From contig QHSA01000091.1 in the NCBI GenBank assembly GCA_003220315.1, positions 1 to 37,150 of the forward strand: a DNA stretch of 37,150 bases. Reading direction: 5' to 3'. Position numbers and translations under genes: made by a program. This document shows, one piece after another, positions 15,158-22,844 of this stretch. The notes under the pieces are model-generated. The model saw only the letters and a list, made by a program, of their open reading frames with translations, searched no databases and had not been told where the DNA came from. The stretch comes from Candidatus Rokuibacteriota bacterium (lineage in GTDB: Bacteria; Methylomirabilota; Methylomirabilia; Rokubacteriales; CSP1-6). Within the stretch, counting starts at the first letter, position 1. Each line of letters starts with the position of its first letter.

Positions 15158-15658
15158 ATGCCCCTCCGGCGCATTGTCCTCCCCGTATTCTGGGCGACCG
15201 CCGTCTTGTTCCTCGGGTCGTCACACTTCGGCGCCGACCAGACTCGAGCCATCGTACGCCCGCTGCTCCACCGGCTCGCGCCGACCGCCACGCCCGCCGT
15301 GGTCGAGGCCGTGCACGCGGTGCTACGGAAGCTGGCGCACCTGAGCGAGTACGGGATCCTGGCCCGACTCTGGTTCGGGTCGCTGCTCGCGCGCGTCGAT
15401 CGCACGCCGCGCCGCGCCTCCTGGCTCGCACTCGCGATCTGCCTCGCCTGTGCGTTCGCCGACGAGGCCCACCAGTCGATGCTCCTGACACGCGTCGGGA
15501 GCGCGCGCGATGTCGTCGTCGATGCCACCGGGGCCCTCACCGTGCTCATCGTGTCGCGGAGTCGTCGGGAAGCCAGCGAGCGGCGGATGTGGCTCAGCGT
15601 CACCGCACCTCGGTCGGCCGAACAATCACCGCCGCCCAGGGTCGGAGCGACGCCATGA
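15158..15658 (+). CDS. VanZ-like membrane protein
   Basis: The protein has 166 residues, with the ATG preceded by a GGGGGG run. The first membrane span (VLPVFWATAVLFLGSS) is followed by KLAHLSEYGILARLWF, the characteristic K-x-x-H-x-x-x-Y motif of VanZ proteins, a further span ASWLALAICLACAFADEAHQ and RVGSARDVVVDATGALTVLIV. VanZ confers low-level teicoplanin resistance in enterococci, but the many VanZ-like proteins in Gram-negatives are of unknown function. It overlaps by 4 bp (ATGA) with the CinA-type gene and heads a three-gene operon. Confidence 0.85.
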   Translation: MPLRRIVLPVFWATAVLFLGSSHFGADQTRAIVRPLLHRLAPTATPAVVEAVHAVLRKLAHLSEYGILARLWFGSLLARVDRTPRRASWLALAICLACAFADEAHQSMLLTRVGSARDVVVDATGALTVLIVSRSRREASERRMWLSVTAPRSAEQSPPPRVGATP

Positions 15659-16140
15659 ACGAGCTGACGACGCTCACCGCCTCGCTCGGGACGCGCCTGA
15701 AGGAGCGGAAGGAGACGCTCGCGGTCGCCGAATCGTCGGCGGGGGGACTGATCTCGGCCGCGCTGCTCGCCGTGCCCGGCGCCTCGGCCTACTTCCTGGG
15801 CGGGGCCGTGATCTACACGCAGGCGGCGCGGCGCGCGCTGCTACGGGTGCCGGACGAGTCGGTCAAGGGGGTCCGGTCGAGCACCGAGGCGTACGCGCTC
15901 CTGAAGGCCCGGGCGATCCGCGAGCTCCTGGACGCGACGTGGGGACTGGCCGAGACGGGCGCCTCCGGGCCGACGGGCAACCGCTACGGCGACGCGCCGG
16001 GTCACGCGTGCATCGCGGTGGCGGGGCCGGTCGAGCGTGCCGTCACGCTGGAGACCCGACGCGGCGATCGTGAGACGAACATGTGGGCGTTCGCAAGGGC
16101 GGCGCTGGACCTCCTGGAGGCGTCGCTGGGCAAGCCGTAG
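15655..16140 (+). CDS. pncC: CinA C-terminal domain, nicotinamide-nucleotide amidase
   Basis: The protein has 161 residues, starting at the ATG that overlaps the VanZ-like stop. The sequence has the stand-alone CinA C-terminal (PncC) layout: LAVAESSAGGLISAALLAVPGAS where the family has AESCTGG, GGAVIYTQAARRALLRV, and ETGASGPTGN. PncC deamidates nicotinamide mononucleotide to nicotinic acid mononucleotide in NAD salvage. The family Cys of AESCTGG is Ser here. The N-terminal pyrophosphatase (CinA proper) is absent. The function is likely the same, though substrate preference is not proven. The gene is followed after 20 bp by an EEP-family hydrolase. Confidence 0.88.
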   Translation: MNELTTLTASLGTRLKERKETLAVAESSAGGLISAALLAVPGASAYFLGGAVIYTQAARRALLRVPDESVKGVRSSTEAYALLKARAIRELLDATWGLAETGASGPTGNRYGDAPGHACIAVAGPVERAVTLETRRGDRETNMWAFARAALDLLEASLGKP

Positions 16141-16160
16141 GCGTCGACGGGAGCCTACAC

Positions 16161-16898
16161 GTGCGAATCGTTTTCTGGAACATCCGCGCCGGCGGCGGGA
16201 CGCGCGTCGAGCGCATCGCCCGTCAGCTCGAGGGCTGGGCGCCGGACGCGGTGGCGCTGTGCGAGTTCCGTGCGACGCCTCCGAGCCGCGAGCTGGCGCG
16301 TGCCCTCGCCGCCTTCGGCCTCGAGCATCAGTGCACGACGGCGGATCGCGCGCGGCCGAGCGCGAATCGCCTGCTCATCGCCGCGCGCTGGCCGCTGCGC
16401 CGACTCCGTCTCCGGTCGGAGCCGGATGAGCCCGGTCGCTGGCTCTCCGCCTGCGTCGAAGCCCCGCGCCCGCTGACGCTCGGCGCGATCCACGTCCCGA
16501 ACCGCGCGAGCGGCCGGAAGGACGTATTCTACGCGGACATCCTCGCCCTGCTCGGTCGCTGGCGCCGCGGTCCGCTCCTGCTCCTCGGAGACACCAACTC
16601 CGGCCGCCGGCGCATCGACGAGGAAACCCCCGTGTTCGGACCGAAGGAAGAGGCGTGGCTGGACGCCCTCGAGCACCTCGGATGGCTCGACGCGTTCAGG
16701 CTCGCGCGCGGTCGGGCGCGCGCCTATACCTGGTATTCACCGAACCGGGGCAACGGCTTTCGAATCGACCAAGCGTTCGTGAATCACGCGCTGCGCCCGC
16801 GCCTCCGAGACGTCCGCTATGACTGGGGGCGGCCCGCGGGTTCGCGGCTCAACGGCCTGAGCGACCACGCCGCGCTCCTGCTCGATCTCCGCGCCTGA
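16161..16898 (+). CDS. endonuclease/exonuclease/phosphatase (EEP) family hydrolase
   Basis: The protein has 245 residues from GTG 16161, seven bases after GGGAG; longer starts lie inside the CinA-type gene. The EEP motifs are in order: VFWNIRAGGG (Asn), ALCEFRATPP (metal-ligand Glu), LLLLGDTNSG (Asp-x-Asn), AYTWYSPNRGNGFRIDQAFV and the final LSDHAALLLDL (Asp-His pair). The family includes exodeoxyribonuclease III, sphingomyelinases and phosphoinositide phosphatases, all metal-dependent phosphoesterases. No signal peptide is seen. The context of CinA-C suggests nucleotide or DNA housekeeping; the substrate is not identified. Confidence 0.85.
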   Translation: MRIVFWNIRAGGGTRVERIARQLEGWAPDAVALCEFRATPPSRELARALAAFGLEHQCTTADRARPSANRLLIAARWPLRRLRLRSEPDEPGRWLSACVEAPRPLTLGAIHVPNRASGRKDVFYADILALLGRWRRGPLLLLGDTNSGRRRIDEETPVFGPKEEAWLDALEHLGWLDAFRLARGRARAYTWYSPNRGNGFRIDQAFVNHALRPRLRDVRYDWGRPAGSRLNGLSDHAALLLDLRA

Positions 16899-16991
16899 CT
16901 CTCTCCGCGCCCGACTCTCACCGCGCCTTGACAGGACAGTCGCCACACCGCTAGCCTGCGAAGTCGAGCCCTTTCAGGGAAGCGCAGGCGT

Positions 16992-17714
16992 ATGGCTGAA
17001 GCCTTCTTCTACCTCGTGTCCAGCTTCTGGCTCGGAGCGCTCCACGCCGCGACGCCCGGGCACGGCAAGACCATCGCCGCGTCGTACATCGTCGGCGTGC
17101 GCGGACGGCCGATCGACGCCTTCGTCCTCGGTCTATTCGTCACGCTGTCGCATACGAGCGGGATCGTTCTGGTCGCCGTCCTGGCCGCGCTGGGCTCGAC
17201 GTGGCTGATCCCGCAGCGGGTCGAGGCGTATCTCGCCGCGGGGACCGGATGCCTCGTCATCGGCATCGGTCTCTGGATGCTGCGAAGCCAGTGGGGTCTT
17301 CTCTCGATCGCCCGGAGCGACGAGGGTACCGTGTTCCACCGCCACGGGTGGGGTCGATACCATACGCACGACATCGAGGCGGTGACCCGGGCCCGGCCCA
17401 GTCTCGCCATCCTGCTCGGACTCGGCGTGGCCGGCGGACTGCTGCCGGACCCAGGTGCCTTGGCCATCTTGCTCGCCGCGATCGCAGGCGGCCAGCTGAT
17501 CCTCGGGCTCTTCACCGTCCTCGTCTTCAGTCTGGGGTTTGCATCGGTCCTCGTGGTCGTCGGCCTGCTCGCGGTGCGAGTGGGGCGGATGCTGCTCACC
17601 TGGCTCACGAGCCGCTGGGTCGCGTGGGTGCAGATCGGCCTGGCGCTGGTGATCGTCGGGGTCGGTCTGGTCTTGACGGCGAACGCCGCGCGACTCGTCG
17701 CGACGCTCCGATGA
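16992..17714 (+). CDS. NicO-family nickel/cobalt efflux transporter
   Basis: The 240-residue integral membrane protein has about six hydrophobic spans. The first span carries HAATPGHGKT (residues 18-27), the hallmark of the RcnA/NicO group. A short loop with HRHGWGRYHTHD between spans holds four His and could bind metal, shorter than the long His loop of E. coli RcnA. RcnA exports Ni2+ and Co2+ from the cytoplasm. The gene is convergent with a second transporter of a related family (18066-18875), with the small 17726 frame in between. No RcnR-type repressor is seen. Direction of transport is inferred from family only. Confidence 0.88.
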   Translation: MAEAFFYLVSSFWLGALHAATPGHGKTIAASYIVGVRGRPIDAFVLGLFVTLSHTSGIVLVAVLAALGSTWLIPQRVEAYLAAGTGCLVIGIGLWMLRSQWGLLSIARSDEGTVFHRHGWGRYHTHDIEAVTRARPSLAILLGLGVAGGLLPDPGALAILLAAIAGGQLILGLFTVLVFSLGFASVLVVVGLLAVRVGRMLLTWLTSRWVAWVQIGLALVIVGVGLVLTANAARLVATLR

Positions 17715-17725
17715 CACGGCGTGGG

Positions 17726-18106
17726 CTAGCGGCTCGTCGCGCTGGCGGCGGGCAGCATCCCGAGCCACCCGCTGAGATCCGTGTACCACACGTTGTTCGC
17801 CGCATCGACGGCCACCCCGAACGGGCGGGCGCCGTCGCGGGGGATGCGGAACTCGGTCACCCGCCCGTCGCGGAGCCGACCGAGTTGACCGGCGCGGAAC
17901 CACGTGGCGCCGTCGGCGCGTGAGCGGAACAGCCCGCCCCACGCGCTCGGGTCCTGAGCCAGCGCTGGACTCGACCAGAAGACGACCGCAAACGCCAAAG
18001 GCAGGACTACGACCGGTATTCGGTTGTCGGGCTCTGCGCCGCTCGACCCGCGCGGCCGATCGAGATCACTCCAGGGACCCACCCGCATGCCCGCTGAATA
18101 GTCCAT
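17726..18106 (-). CDS. secreted Vgb/streptogramin-lyase-like remnant
   Basis: The open frame is 126 residues. After about 30 residues it has a hydrophobic segment (VVVLPLAFAVVFWSSPALAQ) like a signal peptide, then GQLGRLRDGRVTEFRIPRDG and ARPFGVAVDAANNVWYTDLS, exactly one blade of a virginiamycin B lyase/NHL propeller. A full propeller has six or seven blades, so this is far too short to be a lyase. The ATG at 18106 lies inside the neighbouring transporter gene and has no Shine-Dalgarno; an ATG at 18088 is no better. The likeliest reading is a decayed or deletion-fused gene; a genuine small secreted protein cannot be excluded. Confidence 0.4.
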   Translation of the reverse strand: MDYSAGMRVGPWSDLDRPRGSSGAEPDNRIPVVVLPLAFAVVFWSSPALAQDPSAWGGLFRSRADGATWFRAGQLGRLRDGRVTEFRIPRDGARPFGVAVDAANNVWYTDLSGWLGMLPAASATSR

Positions 18107-18875
18107 GGACGAACCCGATCTGATACACGAGGAACAACCCGAACCCGAGGCTCAAGAGGCCGGAGGCGATCCGCAAGTGCCGGTCGATCCCCGAGAGCCG
18201 CCTGGACGTATACAAGAGGGGCGCCGCGACCGCGACGGTGATCAACATCATTCCGACGATGGTCCCGATCCCGAAGAGCACGAGGTACGCGATCGCCCAC
18301 CCGGGGGTTTGAATGATCGCGAGAACGAGCAGCGCGACCGCCGCCGATCCCGCCAGGCCGTGAAGCAGCCCGACGACAAGGGGACGGACGAGGTTGTAAA
18401 TACCGACACGGCCGAGGCGTCGATCGAGCCATGCCTGCGGCGTCTGGTCGTCGCGGTGCCCGTGTGCGTCCGGCCCGTGGCCGTGCGAGTGGCTGTGGAC
18501 ATAATCGCCGTGGCTGTGAGTGTGCAAATGAAGTCCGCCCGTGCGCGTCCCGCGTGACGTCAGCGTTTCTCGGATGCGCTGGAGGACTCCCGTCAGATTC
18601 CACAGACCGAGCACGACCAGCATGAGGGCCACCGCCATCTCCATGGTCAGGCCGAGCCGCGGCGGGATGACGATACTGAACAGGATGATCGCGGCGCCCA
18701 CGACGACGATGGTCAGCGTGTGTCCGATGCCCCAGAGGATCCCGATCAGGAGCGCCGCCCGGAGCGTCGGCTGTCGAGTCACGATGGTGCTGACCGCGAT
18801 GACGTGATCGGGGTCGGTCGCGTGACGCATGCCGAGAAAGAACCCCAGGGAGATCAGCGAGAGCAAGGTGATCAT
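18066..18875 (-). CDS. NicO/UreH-like nickel transporter with His-rich loop
   Basis: This 269-residue membrane protein has a first span with GMRHATDPDHVIAVSTIV (His18, Asp21, Asp23, His24), related to the RHAxDADH metal signature of NiCoT nickel permeases. About six spans flank a hydrophilic loop (about residues 115-142) with roughly ten His in HSHG/HGHG repeats, which would bind Ni2+ or Co2+. A second His-containing span LLHGLAGSAAVALLVL is also typical. It is translated 30 bp downstream of the small membrane protein at 18906-19160, so they form an operon. It may import or export nickel; the opposing RcnA-like gene suggests a balance, but this is not shown. Confidence 0.88.
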   Translation of the reverse strand: MITLLSLISLGFFLGMRHATDPDHVIAVSTIVTRQPTLRAALLIGILWGIGHTLTIVVVGAAIILFSIVIPPRLGLTMEMAVALMLVVLGLWNLTGVLQRIRETLTSRGTRTGGLHLHTHSHGDYVHSHSHGHGPDAHGHRDDQTPQAWLDRRLGRVGIYNLVRPLVVGLLHGLAGSAAVALLVLAIIQTPGWAIAYLVLFGIGTIVGMMLITVAVAAPLLYTSRRLSGIDRHLRIASGLLSLGFGLFLVYQIGFVHGLFSGHAGGSLE

Positions 18876-18905
18876 CGAATGCGCCTCACACCGCGACGAG
18901 CCTCT

Positions 18906-19160
18906 TTACGGCTTGACCTCGTGGTTCGGTGTCACGGAGTGGCAGTCGGGGTCAGCGTTGACGCGACCGTCGTCTTCCCCGGACACGACGGCACGACTTG
19001 CCCTCATCTCGAGAACGGCCGCAACGGTCACGACTCCAGCGAGGAAGATGAGACCCACTGCGGACAGGACGATCCTCGCGCGAGATGGAGGGTGAGCGCT
19101 CGGCCCGCTCGAGTCCGTCGCAGGCGAGAGCACGGCAGGGGACGTCCGACCTCTTGCCAT
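18906..19160 (-). CDS. small single-span membrane protein with Cys/His tail
   Basis: The protein has 84 residues starting at ATG 19160, five bases after AGGGAG. It has a basic, Ser/Pro-rich N-terminus, one strong span (RIVLSAVGLIFLAGVVTVAA) and a polar tail ending DPDCHSVTPNHEVKP. The Cys-His and Asn-His in the tail could bind a metal ion. It is the first gene of the nickel-transporter operon. I do not recognise a family. By context it could be a metal-delivery or accessory subunit of the transporter, but this is inference only. Confidence 0.6.
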   Translation of the reverse strand: MARGRTSPAVLSPATDSSGPSAHPPSRARIVLSAVGLIFLAGVVTVAAVLEMRASRAVVSGEDDGRVNADPDCHSVTPNHEVKP

Positions 19161-19262
19161 TGATACTCCCTACCGCGGCGGGCCGCGTCCCGGCCGCTCG
19201 AGTCAGTCAGCGTGTATCGCCACCGGAGCCGCCGATGGTCGGGGGTTGAATTTAACGTCGTC

Positions 19263-19292
19263 ACTCTAGGCATTGCGCCACCAGGTTGTCAA
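19263..19292 (-). promoter_or_regulatory. sigma70-type promoter for the nickel-transporter operon
   Basis: On the minus strand TTGACA (19292-19287) is followed after 18 bp by TAGAGT (19268-19263). The -35 is a perfect match and the -10 matches four of six. It lies about 100 bp before the small membrane-protein start, in a gene-free stretch. Confidence 0.45.
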
Positions 19293-19390
19293 CGATCGTA
19301 GTGCCGCTCGGGGTTTTCCCGGGAGGGGAAGCCTGTGGGGGGATCGAGGCGCGCCACGGCTTCGCCGGGGTGCTCCGAGCGTGGGGGGGT

Positions 19391-19417
19391 TTGGGGGGCC
19401 ATGTCGGGGCCCCCCAA
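19391..19417 (-). terminator. hairpin after the OmpA-domain gene
   Basis: TTGGGGGGCC (19391-19400) and GGCCCCCCAA (19408-19417) form a perfect 10-bp stem with a 7-base loop, immediately after the OmpA-domain stop. The minus strand has no U-tract after it, so it may end transcription in a U-independent manner or protect the mRNA 3' end. The stretch between it and the promoter at 19263-19292 is G-rich and holds no gene. Confidence 0.6.
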
Positions 19418-19421
19418 TTTC

Positions 19422-19997
19422 TTAGTGGGCGAGCTTGCGGATCTCGACGTGGACCCGACGGTTGAGCTGCTGGCACTCGTTGCTCGGGTCGTCGCACAGG
19501 GCACCGTCCTGCCCGATGGTAACGATCTTGACCGAGGCCTCCGGCGCGCCGAGATCGACCAGGAACTGCTTGACGGCCTCCGCGCGCCGTTGCGCCAGAA
19601 CCTTGTTGTATTCGGGCGGGCCCTGGCGATCGGCGTAGCCCTGGACGAGCACCACCCAGGCGCTCGTCCGGTCGACGACCGCGGCCGTGTCCTGAAGAAC
19701 CCGGACGGCATCGGCCCGGAGGCGGATGCTCTTGAAGTCGAAGTAGACGTCGGTGTGGACGACACGGGCGTCGGTCGGCGCCGTGACGGCTCTCCTTGGG
19801 GCCGTCGGCGCCTCAGCGGGCGCGGTCGCGACGGCGCCCGGCCTGGTCGAGGCCTCCTCCGTGGACCGTGAGCGAATCCCGTAGGTGACGAGCGTCCCGG
19901 CGACGGCCATCAGGAGCACCCCGACGATCATCGCGAGCTCCTTCCCGCTGCGCGTCCCGGTCGTCTGCGGCTCAGTGGTCTCGTGTGTGTTGGCCAT
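19422..19997 (-). CDS. OmpA-domain envelope protein with N-terminal membrane anchor
   Basis: The protein has 191 residues starting at ATG 19997, six bases after GGAGGA. A short cytoplasmic segment is followed by one span (ELAMIVGVLLMAVAGTLVTY), an Ala/Pro/Thr-rich linker and an OmpA-like domain (about residues 85-188). The domain holds TDVYFDFKSIRLRADAVRVL, VQGYADRQGPPEYNKVLAQR and NRRVHVEI, the parts that contact the diaminopimelate peptide of peptidoglycan. Anchoring the OmpA domain by a single inner-membrane span instead of a lipid recalls MotB-type or stator-like layout, without the MotB proton Asp in the span. It likely ties the inner membrane to the cell wall. A hairpin covers its ribosome binding site. 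Confidence 0.88.
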   Translation of the reverse strand: MANTHETTEPQTTGTRSGKELAMIVGVLLMAVAGTLVTYGIRSRSTEEASTRPGAVATAPAEAPTAPRRAVTAPTDARVVHTDVYFDFKSIRLRADAVRVLQDTAAVVDRTSAWVVLVQGYADRQGPPEYNKVLAQRRAEAVKQFLVDLGAPEASVKIVTIGQDGALCDDPSNECQQLNRRVHVEIRKLAH

Positions 19998-20003
19998 GGT
20001 GTT

Positions 20004-20020
20004 TCCTCCTTGAGGGAGGA
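20004..20020 (-). promoter_or_regulatory. hairpin sequestering the OmpA-gene ribosome binding site
   Basis: On the minus strand TCCTCC (20020-20015), loop CTCAA, and GGAGGA (20009-20004) form a perfect 6-bp hairpin. The second arm is the Shine-Dalgarno of the gene starting at 19997. In the folded form ribosome access would be blocked. That it controls translation is inference. Confidence 0.45.
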
Positions 20021-20102
20021 GACAGAGCAATGCCCGGGCCACACCGGCCGGAAGCGGCGGAAGGAATGGTTTCGACTACTTCGGCGCGGACGCGATCGGC
20101 GT

Positions 20103-20124
20103 GATGCGGGGAGAGCCCCGCATC
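20103..20124 (-). terminator. hairpin after the CHASE2-sigma54 activator gene
   Basis: GATGCGGGG (20103-20111) and CCCCGCATC (20116-20124) form a perfect 9-bp stem with loop AGAG, 34 bp downstream of the activator stop at 20159 on the minus strand. No U-tract follows. Confidence 0.55.
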
Positions 20125-20158
20125 CCCGCACGGGTCCCGCGTCTCCCCGAGCCCTGAA

Positions 20159-22807
20159 TCAGACGCGAGCGCCTCGAGGACGACCCTGGAAGTGCTCGCG
20201 GACCAGGAGCTCGAGCGAGCGGAAGTGGCGCTCGGGCAGGTTCTTGAAGCGCCGCCGGCACGCGGCCAGCGCGGCCTCGACGGAATCGAGTCCCTGGACG
20301 GCTCTCAGCAAATGCTCGTGGTATTCGGAGAGCTTCAGCTCCACGGCGCGGCCGAGCGCGGGGTCGCCGGCCAGCGCCAGCGCCGCCTTCCGCCGATCGC
20401 CGCCGGACTCGACGAGCGCGCGGAAGGCCAGGCCCTTGAGCCGCTGCGTCACGGTGCTCCGGTCCCACCCGAGGGCTCGCGCCGTCGCCTGCATGTCGAA
20501 CCCGTGCTGGCGCAGGCAGACGAGAACCGTCGTGTCGCCGGCGGCATCGACCTTCGCCTCGCTCGACGGGGCGAGCCGCAGGTCCTCTGGTACCAGGACC
20601 GCTCGATCGGCGAGCGCGACCGCCTGGCGGAGACAGTGCTGGAGCTCGCGGACGTTGCCGGGCCAGTCGTGCCGCTCGAGCGCGCGCAGCGCCGACTCCG
20701 AGAGCGTCGCACGTCGGCCCGCCTCGGCGCAGGCGTCCTCCAGGAAGCGAGCCGCCAGTGGTCCCACGTCCTGGCGCCGCTCGCGCAGCGGCGGCAGGCG
20801 GAGCACCAGGCCCTTCAGGCGGAAGTAGAGGTCCTCGCGGAACCAACCCTCCGTGATGCCGCGCTCGAGGGCCCGATTGCTGGCGGCGACGACCCGCACG
20901 TCCACCGCGGTGGCACGTGTCGCCCCGACCCGGTAGAAGGTCTTTTCTTGAAGAACGCGGAGGAGCTTCGACTGGTGGTCGGCCCGCAGCTCACCGATCT
21001 CGTCCAGGAAGATCGTTCCGCGGTCGGCCTGCTCGAAATACCCCCTCCGCTCCGTGACGGCGCCGGTGAAGCTACCCCGGACGTGGCCGAACAGCTCGCT
21101 CTCGAACAGCTCGGGCGGGATGGCGGCCATGTTGACCGCGACGAACGGCGCACCGGCGCGGGGGCTCAAGCGGTGGGCCGCCCGCGCGAACAGCTCCTTG
21201 CCTGTTCCGGGTTCGCCCGATATCAGAATCGGCAGCGACGAGCGCGCCGCCTTCTCCAGATCCCGGAAGCGCGCCAGAACTTCCGGACTCCGGGTGATGA
21301 TTCCGACCTCCGCGCACCGTTGCCGCAGCCGCTCCTGCTCGGCGTCGTCGAGCTCTGCGCGTCCGGGGTCGGCGGCGCGCAGCTCGCGCTCCAGGTCGCG
21401 TAGCCGGCTTCGCGTCTGCTCTTCCTGCGCGCGCGCCTCCGCGAGCTCTCCTCTGAGCGCCTCCGCGGCCTGGAGGTGCTCGTGCTCGGCGCCGGTCGAT
21501 CGCGCCACCGCGCCGCGCGCGGCCTCGAGGTCCTCTTCCAGCGCCTCGACCGTCGACTCCTGGCGCACCAGCGCCTCGCGGATCGCCGTCGTCTCACCCT
21601 CGAGGTCGCGCAAGCGATGGGCCGAGCCGAACTGGTTCCACAACAGCGCGCCGGCCCCAGCGACGACCGCAGCGGCGAGCGGCGGGACCGCGGGCAGCAC
21701 GACGCCGAGCAGCGACGGCGACAATAGCAGAGCGACGGCAGAGCCCGACGCCAGGACGGCGACACCGACGAGCGCCTTCCACCAGCGCAGCACGAGACCG
21801 AGCCACGCCGTCAGCCCGGCGAGGACCAGTGTGCCGCCGAGGGTCCAGCCGAGGGGCGCCCGCCTCGGCCACGACCCCGTCAGCACGGCGTTGAGCAGCT
21901 CGGCCTGGATCCGAGCGTCGGACATGGAGCCGACGGGAGTGCGATGCCGCTCGAGCGCGGGCTCGGCGAGAACCAGCACGATCTTGTCGTCGACCAGGCC
22001 GCGGAGCGTCTCGGCCCGGCGCTCTTCAATGGCGGTCCAGAGGTCGAGGAACGGCACGACCGTGAGCCGCTCCGGCGCGACGTAGCCGACGAGCGCGCGA
22101 CCGCCCTCGTCGACGGCGATCCTGCGCGAGCGCCCGATCGTCACCCCGCGGCGATCGATCACGATCTGGTCTGCCGGCGTGTTCGCCGCCACGGTCGCCA
22201 GGACCAGGCCGAGCGCCGGCACCGCGCGGTCGCCGAGTCGGACGAAGAGCGGAACCCCGCGCACGACGCCGTCGGGATCGGCCGGCGCGAGCGTGTGGCC
22301 GACGGCTCTGGCGTGCTCGGCGAGCCCGAGCAGCGGCCCGACGAGCGACCGTCCCGTCGGGACCGCCAGCGAGACCCGGGAGAGCGGCGGCCAGGACGCG
22401 TGGGCCGGAGCGCTCTGATCCGCCGGCCCTGACGAAAGCTCGAGCGCGATCGGGTAGACGAGATTGTCGGCCAGCGCGGTCGCCTGGCTCAGCAGCGCGT
22501 CGCTCGACGCGCCACCTCGACCGGGGGCGCTCGGCGGCCCGAGCGGGACGTCGACGCCGATCGCCGCGGCGCCGGCGCGGGAGAGGCTCGTGACGAGGCG
22601 GGCGAGCACCGCGCGATCCCAGGAGCCCGCGCCGAAGCGCGCCTCGCTCGCGGGATCGCGCACGACGACGACCAGGGCGGCGCTGACCGGTGCCCCGGCA
22701 CGCGTGCGGAGCCAGCGGTCGTAGGCGAACCACTCGAGCGCGGTGACGCCCGCGCCACCGAGAGTGACCACCCCGAGCGCCAGAAGGCTCGCGGCGAGCG
22801 CGATCAC
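20159..22807 (-). CDS. membrane-bound sigma54 activator: CHASE2-TM-coiled coil-AAA+-HTH
   Basis: This 882-residue protein (from GTG 22807) has an N-terminal span, then a CHASE2-like extracytoplasmic sensor (about 30-330; RDPASEARFGAGSWDRAVLA, AAIGVDVPLG, DPDGVVRGVPLFVRLG). Two or three spans follow (about 320-400), then a Glu/Arg-rich coiled coil (about 400-500). The AAA+ domain has Walker A GEPGTGKE (about 530), sigma54 loop GSFTGA in place of GAFTGA (about 578) and IFLDEIGEL as Walker B. A Fis-type HTH (about 765-790, MQATARALGWDRSTVTQRLK) is followed by a helical extension of about 90 residues. It should sense an envelope signal and remodel sigma54-RNA polymerase. The GTG has no Shine-Dalgarno; an in-frame ATT at 22834 lies seven bases after AGGAG and adds LRSALPAA to the span, so translation may begin there. 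Confidence 0.9.
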   Translation of the reverse strand: MIALAASLLALGVVTLGGAGVTALEWFAYDRWLRTRAGAPVSAALVVVVRDPASEARFGAGSWDRAVLARLVTSLSRAGAAAIGVDVPLGPPSAPGRGGASSDALLSQATALADNLVYPIALELSSGPADQSAPAHASWPPLSRVSLAVPTGRSLVGPLLGLAEHARAVGHTLAPADPDGVVRGVPLFVRLGDRAVPALGLVLATVAANTPADQIVIDRRGVTIGRSRRIAVDEGGRALVGYVAPERLTVVPFLDLWTAIEERRAETLRGLVDDKIVLVLAEPALERHRTPVGSMSDARIQAELLNAVLTGSWPRRAPLGWTLGGTLVLAGLTAWLGLVLRWWKALVGVAVLASGSAVALLLSPSLLGVVLPAVPPLAAAVVAGAGALLWNQFGSAHRLRDLEGETTAIREALVRQESTVEALEEDLEAARGAVARSTGAEHEHLQAAEALRGELAEARAQEEQTRSRLRDLERELRAADPGRAELDDAEQERLRQRCAEVGIITRSPEVLARFRDLEKAARSSLPILISGEPGTGKELFARAAHRLSPRAGAPFVAVNMAAIPPELFESELFGHVRGSFTGAVTERRGYFEQADRGTIFLDEIGELRADHQSKLLRVLQEKTFYRVGATRATAVDVRVVAASNRALERGITEGWFREDLYFRLKGLVLRLPPLRERRQDVGPLAARFLEDACAEAGRRATLSESALRALERHDWPGNVRELQHCLRQAVALADRAVLVPEDLRLAPSSEAKVDAAGDTTVLVCLRQHGFDMQATARALGWDRSTVTQRLKGLAFRALVESGGDRRKAALALAGDPALGRAVELKLSEYHEHLLRAVQGLDSVEAALAACRRRFKNLPERHFRSLELLVREHFQGRPRGARV

Positions 22808-22844
22808 CGCGGCAGGCAGGGCGCTTCGGAGAATCGCGGGACTC

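Noticed and set aside
14074-16140. Plus-strand frame of 688 codons ending with the CinA-type gene
   Set aside because: Only its last 161 codons are real; the rest is an out-of-frame reading of the aminotransferase and VanZ-like genes.
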